A DNA stretch of 23,484 nt from JAADEM01 sp965371855 (lineage in GTDB: Bacteria > Bacteroidota > Bacteroidia > Bacteroidales > Marinilabiliaceae). Where the stretch lies: assembly GCA_965371855.1 (NCBI GenBank), contig CBDUZZ010000070.1:1-23484 (forward strand), read 5' to 3'. This document shows, in pieces, positions 15,798-23,264 of this stretch. A model generated the notes under the pieces. The model was not told where the DNA came from, ran no database searches, and saw only the letters and a program-made list of their open reading frames with translations. The position numbers and the translations under genes were made by a program. The number at the start of each line of letters is the position of its first letter. Position 1 is the first letter of the stretch.

Positions 15798-17054
15798 TTA
15801 TTGGTTCTTGGTTAATGATTCTATTCTCCTAATAAGCTCCATCATAGCTCTACCGTTATGATAGGGAGCTTTCCACGGATCAATCTTCCAGTCGTTCCGG
15901 TAATATGGAGAAGGATCGTCTTTTGGCTTGGTTAAATACGGTACTCCCAATCGATTTACTTTTGCGAACCACTCGCCGTTTTTATGGTCGATTAAATGTT
16001 GGTCGATAAAACTCCATGTGAGTTTTAATTTATCCCAATACTTCGCATCCGAAGTTAGCTCAAATCCGTTCATAAAACCAATCAGTGTTTCGGCTTGCGG
16101 CCACCAGTGTTTATTTGTGCGCAAATGGCTGCCAAATCGGGTTGACTCAAGAAACAATCCACCATCTTTATCTACTCCTACACGGTCAACCGCATCGAGC
16201 ATTTTAACTGAAAGCTGTTTCATCTTCGCAGCAATCTCTTTGCCATCTAAAATCTCGGCAGCTTCCCATAACAACCATGATGCCTCAATGTCATGTCCAA
16301 AAGAGCAGATAGCTTTCGAAGAATCTGTTTCATTAAAATTCTTGTCGAAGAAAATTCCGAGATGTCCAGACGGACGAATTATTTTATCGATGAAAAGTTC
16401 GAGTAACTCTTTCAGTCGTTTTCCTGCCAGCTCGTCTTTAGAAACTTTGTAATATGCCGCGTACGCTTCTAAAATGTGCAGGTGTGTATTCATGGAGCGT
16501 GGTTCGTTATTATCTGCCATACGGTTTTCTGAATATTGTTTCCATTCGCGTGTGAACGCTTCTGTGTATCCGGGAAATTCAGGATCTTTTGTTTTCTCTT
16601 CTAAAAAAATGAAATACTCTTTTAATTTTCGAAGAAGTTTTGAAGAGGGACGGAGTTCGTAATATTTACTGAGTGCATACAAAACAAATGCCTGTGCGTA
16701 AGTATGTTTTATAGTATCGAGGGGTTGGCATCCGGCATCGATACTCATATAGTATCCACCATATTTTTTGTCTGCAAAATTGTTGGTTACAACATTATAT
16801 GCTCTGTCGGCAACTTTGCCATATTCTTTATTATTGAAATTTTTTGCGGCCTCGGCAAATGTCCATAAAATACGCGCATTCAGCACCGATGTTTTAGCTG
16901 CTTCGTGAACAGGATTGCCATTTATATCAACTGCTCCGTAAAAACCATTTCCGTTTTTATCGATTCCAAATTTTATCCAGAAAGATAAAATGTTTTCGTG
17001 TAATTCTTTCTCGAATGTTTTCTTGAATGAAACTAATTCTGTACTAAGCTGCAT
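15798..17054 (-). CDS. AGE-family epimerase, cellobiose/mannobiose 2-epimerase-like
   Basis: The enzyme inverts C2 of the reducing sugar of a disaccharide, for example cellobiose to glucosyl-mannose or mannobiose to mannosyl-glucose. It is 418 residues of an alpha/alpha six-barrel with no signal peptide, so it is cytoplasmic. Residues matching the characterised cellobiose 2-epimerases are R61 (V-L-N-A-R), H191/H193 (N-T-H-L-H), H254 and E257 (F-G-H-D-I-E-A-S-W-L), the K-H-W-W-P-Q-A-E motif ending at E322, and H399 near the C-terminus. That pattern fits the cellobiose 2-epimerase branch better than GlcNAc 2-epimerase or mannose isomerase. It is the first gene of the minus-strand operon, opposite the AraC-type regulator. 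The true substrate may be the product of the mannosidase. Confidence 0.9.
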   Translation of the reverse strand: MQLSTELVSFKKTFEKELHENILSFWIKFGIDKNGNGFYGAVDINGNPVHEAAKTSVLNARILWTFAEAAKNFNNKEYGKVADRAYNVVTNNFADKKYGGYYMSIDAGCQPLDTIKHTYAQAFVLYALSKYYELRPSSKLLRKLKEYFIFLEEKTKDPEFPGYTEAFTREWKQYSENRMADNNEPRSMNTHLHILEAYAAYYKVSKDELAGKRLKELLELFIDKIIRPSGHLGIFFDKNFNETDSSKAICSFGHDIEASWLLWEAAEILDGKEIAAKMKQLSVKMLDAVDRVGVDKDGGLFLESTRFGSHLRTNKHWWPQAETLIGFMNGFELTSDAKYWDKLKLTWSFIDQHLIDHKNGEWFAKVNRLGVPYLTKPKDDPSPYYRNDWKIDPWKAPYHNGRAMMELIRRIESLTKNQ

Positions 17055-17135
17055 GTTTTTTTTATTACTTTAACAAAGAAAACTTTTTGTAAAATAAAAA
17101 GATACCATTACATTGCATTGAAAGATTTTATAAAA

Positions 17136-18026
17136 ATGCATTTTTTCTATTCAAGAACAGATAAAGATACGAATGATTCTTGTATGCTCAAGGAATTTGA
17201 TTTTATTAACGATTTTGGTTTCGAGGAGTATAAAGACATTAGACAAAAACCTTTGCGATTGCACTATAACAAAGGCATTGAGATTTGTTATATAACTAAA
17301 GGGCGTTACAATTGGGTTGTTGGAGATAAGAATTACTTGCTTTTTCCAGGCAATGGTTTTGTTACTTGTCCGTGGCAGAAACATGGAAGCCCGCGAGAAG
17401 TTGTTGATTTGGGTGAAATCTATTGGATTGTTATAAAACCAAGTATGTTTTCTAAAGATGGCCATTTTAATTTAGGTGATTGGTCAAGGTTTAAACAACC
17501 GGAAAACCAATTAATCTACAATGTGCTTTCTGAAAACGCAAATCACAAGCTTATAAAGGCTCAATTACTAAAGACACTTTTTGTTGAGTTGCATTGGGAA
17601 TTAATGTATAAAGAGTTTGGTTATTATCAACGGGTATGCAATCTTGTTGAAGAATTATTAATTGGTACGGTCAGATTGTTTCAAAGTAGGGAAATACAGA
17701 TATTTAAAAATCAACAAAGGTTTTTAAATATTGAGACATTTTTAAAAGATAATATTTCGAAAAAGTGGACATTGGATGAGATGTCGAGAAAAAGTAATGT
17801 TGGAATAACTACTCTTACTCAAATAGTTAAAGAATACAGCGGTTATACTCCGGCTAATTATTTGATTTTTCTTCGGCTTGAGAAAGCGAAAGAGCTTCTT
17901 GCAAAGACTACTGTTAGGCTTACCGATATTGCACTTGAATGCGGTTTTTATTCATCGCAGCATTTTTCATCTACTTTTTCGAAATGGATTGGAACTACTC
18001 CATTTGATTACCGGAAAAACTTATGA
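17136..18026 (+). CDS. AraC-family transcriptional regulator
   Basis: The N-terminal part (about 20-150) is a cupin-type sensor domain (L-H-Y-N-K-G-I-E-I-C-Y-I, H-G-S-P-R). The C-terminal ~100 residues hold the double helix-turn-helix: W-T-L-D-E-M-S-R-K-S-N-V-G-I-T-T-L then L-T-D-I-A-L-E-C-G-F-Y-S-S-Q-H-F-S-S-T-F-S-K-W-I-G-T-T-P-F-D-Y-R. The ATG at 17136 is taken as the start; an in-frame TTG at 17118 would add six residues. It is divergent from the epimerase-mannosidase operon with a short shared upstream region, and 123 bp before fucK. It probably controls one or both in response to a sugar. Confidence 0.93.
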   Translation: MHFFYSRTDKDTNDSCMLKEFDFINDFGFEEYKDIRQKPLRLHYNKGIEICYITKGRYNWVVGDKNYLLFPGNGFVTCPWQKHGSPREVVDLGEIYWIVIKPSMFSKDGHFNLGDWSRFKQPENQLIYNVLSENANHKLIKAQLLKTLFVELHWELMYKEFGYYQRVCNLVEELLIGTVRLFQSREIQIFKNQQRFLNIETFLKDNISKKWTLDEMSRKSNVGITTLTQIVKEYSGYTPANYLIFLRLEKAKELLAKTTVRLTDIALECGFYSSQHFSSTFSKWIGTTPFDYRKNL

Positions 18027-18073
18027 TATGCAAATGTAACTTGTACACTATACCTTGTTAATAGGTTAAATGT

Positions 18074-18112
18074 TTTTCATGAAAATATTTTTGAATGCTT
18101 ATTGTTTTCATG
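18074..18112. promoter_or_regulatory. Candidate operator: palindrome plus repeated half-site before fucK
   Basis: The 12-bp perfect palindrome ttttcatgaaaa is at 18074-18085. The half ttttcatg recurs at 18105-18112, inside the spacer of the predicted fucK promoter. A protein bound to both could block or guide RNA polymerase. No copy was noticed in the regulator-epimerase gap. Confidence 0.45.
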
Positions 18113-18130
18113 TTGTATTCATTAGTTTTG
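18101..18130 (+). promoter_or_regulatory. Promoter of fucK
   Basis: TAGTTTTG (18123-18130) matches the -7 consensus TAnnTTTG exactly. An upstream attg (18101-18104), 18 bp away, fits a -33 element with one mismatch. The start codon at 18150 follows 19 bp later, so the leader would be about 12 nt. Confidence 0.6.
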
Positions 18131-18149
18131 TGGAATTGCTAATAAAAAT

Positions 18150-19592
18150 ATGAATATGAGTACCAAAGACGTAATAATTGTTTTTGATTGTGGGGCAACA
18201 AATGTTCGAACTGTTGCTATCGATACTAAAGGTATCATCCTTGCTTCTGAGTCGATGCCCAATAATACCAAACCGGATACCAAGCTGAACGGTGGTTTGA
18301 TATGGGATGTTTTTGAGATTTGGGATAAGTTATCAACCACTTGCAGAAGTGTACTTGCAAAAGTTGATAAAGAGAGGATAGCAGGTGTTTCAGTAACAAC
18401 ATTTGGTGTTGATGGTACTTTCATTGATAAAGCAGGTAAGTTGTTATACCCTGTGATTTCATGGCAGTGTAACAGGTCTAATCCGATAATGGAGAGTATT
18501 GATAAGTATTTTCCTGTTGAAGAGCTTTATGCTGAATCTGGTGTCTATCCTCATGCTTTTAATACTATAAACAAGCTTATCTGGCTAAAAGAGAATCGTC
18601 CGGATGTATTGGACAATGCAAGTAATTTTCTTTTTATCCCGTCTCTGTTTGTGTTTATGCTTACCGGTGAGCGGTTTAATGATGTTGCCATGATGGGTAC
18701 ATCAATGCTTACAGATCAGAAGAACCGAAAATGGTCAGATAAGATATTTGATAAGCTGGAGGTTTCTTCTTCACTGTTTGAGCCTGTTGAAGAGGCAGGC
18801 AAGATGGCAGGTAAGGTTAATGTAAAAGGGCATGATAATACAGGTCTGCCTGTTGGCACACCTGTCTTTCTGGCCGGCCACGATACTCAGTTTGCAATTT
18901 TTGGATCGGGTGCTGAATTACATCAACCTGTTTTAAGTTCAGGTACATGGGAGATATTAATGGTTAGAAGCCGTCAGTTTAGTTCTCGTCCGGCTCAGCT
19001 AAAAGCAGGGCTTACCAATGAACTTGATGCTCAACAGGATATTTTTAATATTGGACAAAACTGGTTAAGTTCAGGTGTGCTTGAATGGTTTTCGAGCAAT
19101 TTTTATCCGGAACTGAAGGGTGATAAGCTGTACGAAACAATGATAGCAGATGCCAGGAAAGTACCTGCAGGCAGTAATGGGGTAAAAGTAGATCCTTCTT
19201 TTTATCGTGATAACGTGCACAAAGAAGGTGGGGCTATAAACGGTATTACACTTAACACAACCAGGGGTGAGATTTACAGAGCAATGCTTGAAAGTTTATC
19301 GTACAGACTTAAAGATGCAATGATTACTCTTGAAGAAGCAGGAGGTTTTACAACAGATAAAATTATATGTGTTGGCGGTGGGTCTAAAAATGCTTTCTGG
19401 AATCAATTGCGTGCTGACGTGACCGGTAAACCCATTCAAACGATAGAACAAAAAGAGACAACAGTTCTTGGTGCAGCTCTGTTTGCTATGGCTGGAGCCG
19501 GTATTTTCAGTTCAGAAGATGAAGCCAGGAGGAATATTAATTTTAATCCACAAATTGTAGAACCCTCTAAAGATGTGGCCTATTATAAATAA
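18150..19592 (+). CDS. fucK: L-fuculokinase (FGGY family)
   Basis: The enzyme phosphorylates L-fuculose to L-fuculose 1-phosphate, the second step of L-fucose use. The sequence closely follows E. coli FucK: V-F-D-C-G-A-T-N-V-R near the N-terminus, V-T-T-F-G-V-D-G, L-A-G-H-D-T-Q-F-A in the middle, V-L-S-S-G-T-W-E-I-L-M-V-R-S, then L-N-T-T-R-G and V-G-G-G-S-K-N-A-F-W-N-Q. The length of 480 is normal. Two in-frame ATGs (18150, 18156) could serve as start. No fucose isomerase, aldolase or permease gene is in the window, so the rest of the pathway must lie elsewhere, or the true substrate could be a related ketose. It has its own promoter. Confidence 0.93.
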   Translation: MNMSTKDVIIVFDCGATNVRTVAIDTKGIILASESMPNNTKPDTKLNGGLIWDVFEIWDKLSTTCRSVLAKVDKERIAGVSVTTFGVDGTFIDKAGKLLYPVISWQCNRSNPIMESIDKYFPVEELYAESGVYPHAFNTINKLIWLKENRPDVLDNASNFLFIPSLFVFMLTGERFNDVAMMGTSMLTDQKNRKWSDKIFDKLEVSSSLFEPVEEAGKMAGKVNVKGHDNTGLPVGTPVFLAGHDTQFAIFGSGAELHQPVLSSGTWEILMVRSRQFSSRPAQLKAGLTNELDAQQDIFNIGQNWLSSGVLEWFSSNFYPELKGDKLYETMIADARKVPAGSNGVKVDPSFYRDNVHKEGGAINGITLNTTRGEIYRAMLESLSYRLKDAMITLEEAGGFTTDKIICVGGGSKNAFWNQLRADVTGKPIQTIEQKETTVLGAALFAMAGAGIFSSEDEARRNINFNPQIVEPSKDVAYYK

Positions 19593-19613
19593 CACTATTA
19601 CTTTTTAACAAAT

Positions 19614-19646
19614 AAAAAAAGCCACCCGTTAACGGATGACTTTTTT
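19614..19646. terminator. Bidirectional terminator between fucK and the FKBP genes
   Basis: The arms aaaaaagccacccg and cggatgacttttttt enclose ttaa. The two mismatches are C-A on the plus strand but become G-U pairs in minus-strand RNA. The hairpin is therefore best for the minus-strand FKBP gene and may also serve fucK. Confidence 0.8.
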
Positions 19647-19667
19647 GTTGAAATTTGTTATTTCTTA

Positions 19668-20489
19668 TTATTTCTTTGTCTCAATGTCGATAAGTTCAAT
19701 TTCGAATATCAGAGCTTCATTTGGGCCTATTGTAGGTTGCGAACCTCGTGTGCCGTAAGCTAGATTAGCAGGGATGTATAGTTTCCATTTTGAACCCACA
19801 GGCATTAGCTGTAATGCTTCTGTCCATCCCTTTATAACTCCATTAACTCCGAATGCAGTTGGTTCTCCACGGTCATAAGAGCTGTCAAATTGTGTTCCGT
19901 CAATGAGTGTTCCTTTGTAATGACATTTTACTCTGTCAGTTAGTCCCGGTTTATTTCCTTTACCTTCTTCAATTACCTCGTATTGTAGTCCTGATTCAGT
20001 AGTTTTTATTCCTGGATTAGCCTTGTTCTCTTCAAGGAATTTCTGTCCCTTTTCAAGATTGATACCTACCAGTTTGTTTGTTATTTCTTCTTTTTTGTCT
20101 TTAATTTCCTGGTATGCTTTACGCAAATATACATCTGCAGATGTTTCATCAAAATAGGATTTTCCATATGCAAATTCATTAAGGAAACCTCTTGAATAAG
20201 CATCATGACTTAATGTGTCGAATTGGTTCTGCATCATTTTAACAAATTGCTCACTCATTTCAGCATTAGCAAATATCTTAGCCATTTTCACAAATTCAGA
20301 TGAATCAATTTGGAATGGTGACTGCTCAAATGATTTTTTTACCTGCTTGGCACCAAAAAACCCCAATGCATAAGACAGACTGTCAACTTGATTCTCCATT
20401 TTATATTTACCGGTATTAGGAACCTGGCTACAGGAAGCTAATACTATCATCATGCTTAAAACTACTGTTAAAGATCTTAATGTTTTCAT
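19668..20489 (-). CDS. Lipoprotein FKBP-type peptidyl-prolyl isomerase
   Basis: This protein catalyses cis-trans isomerisation of proline bonds in the cell envelope. A lipoprotein signal (L-V-V-L-S-M-M-I-V-L-A-S-C, C20) opens the protein. A helical dimerisation domain of the FkpA/Mip type covers about 35-165 (S-Y-A-L-G-F-F-G-A-K-Q-V). The FKBP domain covers about 170-273, with Y-E-V-I-E-E-G-K-G, V-K-C-H-Y-K-G-T-L-I-D-G-T-Q-F-D-S-S, V-I-K-G-W-T-E-A-L and I-P-A-N-L-A-Y-G. The active-site residues (Y, F, D, V, I, W, Y) are in place. It is paired with a second FKBP gene 35 bp upstream; the two are probably co-transcribed and derive from a duplication. Confidence 0.93.
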   Translation of the reverse strand: MKTLRSLTVVLSMMIVLASCSQVPNTGKYKMENQVDSLSYALGFFGAKQVKKSFEQSPFQIDSSEFVKMAKIFANAEMSEQFVKMMQNQFDTLSHDAYSRGFLNEFAYGKSYFDETSADVYLRKAYQEIKDKKEEITNKLVGINLEKGQKFLEENKANPGIKTTESGLQYEVIEEGKGNKPGLTDRVKCHYKGTLIDGTQFDSSYDRGEPTAFGVNGVIKGWTEALQLMPVGSKWKLYIPANLAYGTRGSQPTIGPNEALIFEIELIDIETKK

Positions 20490-20524
20490 AATTTTTAATA
20501 TTTATATTATTTAATTGTTGGTTT

Positions 20525-21109
20525 TTATACTATTTCAAGAAGTTCCACATCAAAAATAAGGGTAGAGTGAGGAGCGATAGACTGACCTGCACCTTTATCA
20601 CCATAAGCCATATCTGAGGGGATGAACAGTTTCCATTTCGAACCTGTTGGCATTAGTTGTAGTGCTTCAACCCATCCTTGTATTACTCCGTTAACAGGAA
20701 AAATAGCAGGTTCGCCACGCTCCACTGAGCTGTCGAATACCGTTCCGTCAATAAGCATACCATGATAGTGACACTTAACCTGATCTGTAGCTTTAGGTTT
20801 CTCACCTGTTCCCTCTTTCAATATCTCATATTGTAGTCCACTCTCCAATTCAACTATATTCTCTTTTTTTGCGTTTTCAGTAAGAAATGTTTTTCCTGCT
20901 TCAATATTTGATCCATGCTGTTTTTGTTGCATTTCAGAAAAATATTCCTGAAGTAGTTGATTGGCATCCTGAGTATTCATTTTTGTTTCTTCACCATTAA
21001 AAACAGCTTCTAAACCTGAGTTAAATTCTTCGAAGTTGAGAGTGTCAACACCTGAAGATTTTAGGTTTGATGCAATGTTCATTCCTAGTGAATAGCTAAT
21101 TTCTTTCAT
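20525..21109 (-). CDS. FKBP-type peptidyl-prolyl isomerase (FklB-like), no signal peptide
   Basis: This 194-residue paralogue of the adjacent gene lacks a signal sequence. A short helical N-terminal dimerisation domain spans about 1-85 (S-Y-S-L-G-M-N-I-A-S-N-L). An FKBP domain follows to the end: Y-E-I-L-K-E-G-T-G, V-K-C-H-Y-H-G-M-L-I-D-G-T-V-F-D-S-S, V-I-Q-G-W-V-E-A-L and I-P-S-D-M-A-Y-G. It is likely cytoplasmic, as with E. coli FklB. It is the first gene of the pair, with a near-consensus -7 box (TATTTTCG, minus strand) 30 bp before the ATG. Confidence 0.92.
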   Translation of the reverse strand: MKEISYSLGMNIASNLKSSGVDTLNFEEFNSGLEAVFNGEETKMNTQDANQLLQEYFSEMQQKQHGSNIEAGKTFLTENAKKENIVELESGLQYEILKEGTGEKPKATDQVKCHYHGMLIDGTVFDSSVERGEPAIFPVNGVIQGWVEALQLMPTGSKWKLFIPSDMAYGDKGAGQSIAPHSTLIFDVELLEIV

Positions 21110-21139
21110 GTTCTTTTTTTATTCATTTTAAAATTGGGG

Positions 21140-21147
21140 CGAAAATA
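21140..21147 (-). promoter_or_regulatory. Probable -7 box of the FKBP gene pair
   Basis: On the minus strand TATTTTCG differs from TAnnTTTG at one base and is followed by cccc, as at the glucosaminidase promoter. It is placed 30 bp before the start codon at 21109. Confidence 0.4.
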
Positions 21148-21231
21148 CATTTATTCTTTCGGATAATAAAATGTTAAGTAGTTAAAGTATTGTTAAATTG
21201 TTAAATGGCTGAGGAACTGAAGAGCTGATAA

Positions 21232-21269
21232 ATTGAGTAATTGAGAAGTCGGGTACTCAGTTACTCAAT
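21232..21269. repeat. Inverted repeat downstream of mnmD
   Basis: attgagtaattgag (21232-21245) pairs with ctcagttactcaat (21256-21269) with one mismatch across a 10-nt loop. It lies 50 bp past the mnmD stop. Its wording (cagtta, ctcaat) recalls the hairpin after anmK. Confidence 0.65.
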
Positions 21270-21319
21270 AAAAATGATGAACTAAGTAATCAAAAATCCT
21301 CAAATCGTAAATCCTCATA

Positions 21320-21997
21320 TCACCTTATCGCTCTTAGCATCTCTCTTTTATGAGGTGGGCCGGGAATCCGCTCAACACTGAATCCAACCTTTTGTAGTGT
21401 GCGCCTGACAACTCCTTTGGCAGAGTAGGTTGTGAGGACACCATCTTTATTCATGGCGTTATAAATCTTTTTGAAGACTGCCTTGCTCCACATCTCCGGC
21501 TGTATGTCGGGTGCAAAAGCATCAAAAAAAACAAGATCGTACGAAGATGAAAATTCAATGGTTAAAAGATATGCTTCCCATTTTAGCAGGTTGAAACCGG
21601 GAGTTATTTCCGTTAACCGGTTCCATGGGGCTTTATGTATTTTTTGATAGAGCGAAGTTTCCTGTTTATCCTGATTCGTTGAAAATTGCAATATGTTTTC
21701 CAATTCGGTATTTAAAGGATATTTTTCTATCGAATGGTATTCAATGGTTTTGTTGCATTTGTGCAAGGCTGCCAATAAAGCATTTAACCCTGTTCCAAAA
21801 CCGACTTCCAGAATATGTATGTTTTCTTTTTTGATATGACTAAGCCCATTATTGATAAAAACATGCATCGATTCTGTTCTTGCACCGTAAACAGAATGGT
21901 AGTGCTCATTGAGTTCTGGCACAAAAAGAGTATGTGAACCATCATCCGATATTCTCAGCTCTACTTCTCTGCCTGATTTTAGTATGTGTTTACACAT
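21320..21997 (-). CDS. mnmD: tRNA 5-methylaminomethyl-2-thiouridine methyltransferase, MnmD type
   Basis: This enzyme methylates the wobble uridine (34) of certain tRNAs using S-adenosylmethionine, the last step of mnm5s2U synthesis. The SAM-binding motif L-E-V-G-F-G-T-G-L-N-A-L-L-A is near 65-80. D-L-V-F-F-D-A-F-A-P-D-I-Q-P-E-M-W, diagnostic for the MnmC1/MnmD domain, follows at about 155-172, then T-Y-S-A-K-G-V-V-R-R and G-P-P-H-K-R-E-M-L-R-A. At 225 residues it is the free-standing form without the FAD oxidase half found in E. coli MnmC. It lies 84 bp after a PlsC-type gene on the same strand. Confidence 0.93.
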   Translation of the reverse strand: MCKHILKSGREVELRISDDGSHTLFVPELNEHYHSVYGARTESMHVFINNGLSHIKKENIHILEVGFGTGLNALLAALHKCNKTIEYHSIEKYPLNTELENILQFSTNQDKQETSLYQKIHKAPWNRLTEITPGFNLLKWEAYLLTIEFSSSYDLVFFDAFAPDIQPEMWSKAVFKKIYNAMNKDGVLTTYSAKGVVRRTLQKVGFSVERIPGPPHKREMLRAIR

Positions 21998-22081
21998 GTT
22001 TAATACTTGTCAATGAATTTCTCTCTCTGACACATCCGACATTCTAATATCTCAAATCGAACATCATAAATCCAATATCCA

Positions 22082-22816
22082 TCACTGTCCTAAGGCTTCT
22101 CTTATCTGTTTTTCAATATAAGGTACAAGGTCGGCTTTCTCAAAATCTTTTGGTTCGATAGGGTCAAGAACAGAGTAATTAACTTTAGAACCGACGTTAA
22201 GAGGAAAAGTTCCATATTTATGTAGTTCGTAGTGTCCGCCAATTACAAACGGAATAATAACAGCTGATGGAGCAGCTTTAAGAAGAGTGTTAATGCCACT
22301 GGCCTGAAACGCTTTCATTTTACCGTTTTTACTTCGGGTGCCTTCAGGAAAGATAGAAACAGCATAATTATTTTTCTCAATAGCTTTGCCAACCATTAAA
22401 ATCTCTTTTATCGCTCGGGAGCCACTACTGCGATCAATTAAAGCAGAGCCACCGTATCTAAGGTTATGTGATATACTTGGGATACCCTTACCTAACTCTT
22501 TTTTTGAAATATATCTTGGATAATACTTTCTAAACCCCCAGCCAAGAGGTGGAATATCTAATAAGCTGGAGTGGTTTGAAACAACGATTAGGGGTCTGTT
22601 ATCCGGTATCTTATCGAAACCACTAAATTTTGGCCTGACACCTACTATTATAAGTCCTTTAAAAAGTAAATAGTTGAGTGTTTCAATAGTTCTTCTTCTA
22701 AACTTATCGCTTATAAATTTTATTCCAAATGCCATAATTGGATGAAAGATGACGATCATTAGATAAAAATATGCAATATAAATTGGAGATAATATATACC
22801 CTAATAGCTTTTTCAT
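22082..22816 (-). CDS. PlsC-type 1-acyl-sn-glycerol-3-phosphate acyltransferase family protein
   Basis: This is a membrane-bound acyltransferase that adds an acyl chain to lysophosphatidic acid or a similar lysolipid. Hydrophobic N-terminal segments (about 5-35) anchor it. The catalytic H-x4-D motif is in V-V-S-N-H-S-S-L-L-D-I-P near residue 82, and the glycerophosphate-binding F-P-E-G-T-R-S-K-N-G is near 157. V-I-I-P-F-V-I-G-G follows. The length of 244 is typical. Paralogues exist for ornithine lipids and other lipids, so the exact acceptor is uncertain. Confidence 0.92.
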   Translation of the reverse strand: MKKLLGYILSPIYIAYFYLMIVIFHPIMAFGIKFISDKFRRRTIETLNYLLFKGLIIVGVRPKFSGFDKIPDNRPLIVVSNHSSLLDIPPLGWGFRKYYPRYISKKELGKGIPSISHNLRYGGSALIDRSSGSRAIKEILMVGKAIEKNNYAVSIFPEGTRSKNGKMKAFQASGINTLLKAAPSAVIIPFVIGGHYELHKYGTFPLNVGSKVNYSVLDPIEPKDFEKADLVPYIEKQIREALGQ

Positions 22817-23056
22817 ATATGATTTTTTTTTGCAAAAAAAGCTAAAAATTATCTATATATAACAATTTGTATATCTTTTTTTTCTTTTTGTAAAAAATAA
22901 TTTAACTCAGTGTCTGATTATAAATGTAGTTATGTGTACCTATTCTACACATTTTAATACTCTTAATAAGTCCGGTAAAGGGCTTTATGAGTGGTGGATC
23001 GATTGACTTTGTAATACATCTTTTATCCTTTAGGATACGACTATATCTCCATTTTT
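22817..23056. other. Gene-free AT-rich stretch
   Basis: Poly-T and poly-A tracts lie before the acyltransferase start and the rest is unremarkable. No frame, RNA gene or clear hairpin was recognised. It may include further degraded parts of the enzyme fragment that follows. Confidence 0.5.
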
Positions 23057-23059
23057 TCA

Positions 23060-23209
23060 AACCCAATCACTGAAGGGATACCCCTGTTTCGGGGAGCTGA
23101 CAGGAACAGCCCTGCTGCAGTAATTAATACAATGGCTAAACTTGATCATCTGAGAACGGGTGGTACATTGCTGAATATGTGGATATGGTGTGAAACAGCC
23201 CCTCCTTAG
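23060..23209 (+). pseudogene. Remnant of a glycyl radical enzyme (pyruvate formate-lyase-like)
   Basis: One frame reads N-P-I-T-E-G-I-P-L-F-R-G-A-D-R-N-S-P-A-A-V, continues I-N-T-M-A-K-L-D-H-L-R-T-G-G-T-L-L-N-M, and diverges into a stop at 23209. This matches the conserved block shortly before the C-terminal glycyl radical loop in PFL-like dehydratases and lyases, typically S-P-x-Q-G-A-D-x-N-G-P-T-A-V followed by K-x-D-H-x-x-T-G-G-T-L-L-N. Only about 40 of roughly 800 residues are recognisable; there is no start codon, no cysteine-containing catalytic region and no glycyl loop. The subfamily cannot be told. The fragment ends near 23180. Confidence 0.7.
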
Positions 23210-23251
23210 GGTAATGGCACTAACTTAGTGTATATAATACAATAACTTTTG

Positions 23252-23259
23252 TATCTTTG
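23252..23259 (+). promoter_or_regulatory. -7 promoter box before the transposase fragment
   Basis: TATCTTTG matches TAnnTTTG exactly and lies only 5 bp before the ATG at 23265, so a transcript would start at or next to the start codon (leaderless or nearly so). Confidence 0.45.
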
Positions 23260-23264
23260 CATTT

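Noticed and set aside
15928..16452. 174-aa frame antisense to the epimerase
   Set aside because: It is long but serine/proline-rich, lies wholly inside a gene with all catalytic residues of its family, and has no upstream signal.
17118..17135. TTG start for the AraC regulator
   Set aside because: It is in frame and possible, but an ATG six codons later gives an equally complete protein and is preferred.
22980..23070. Short plus-strand frame starting M-S-G-G-S-I-D (about 28 aa)
   Set aside because: Very short, without a family match, overlapping the enzyme remnant in another frame.
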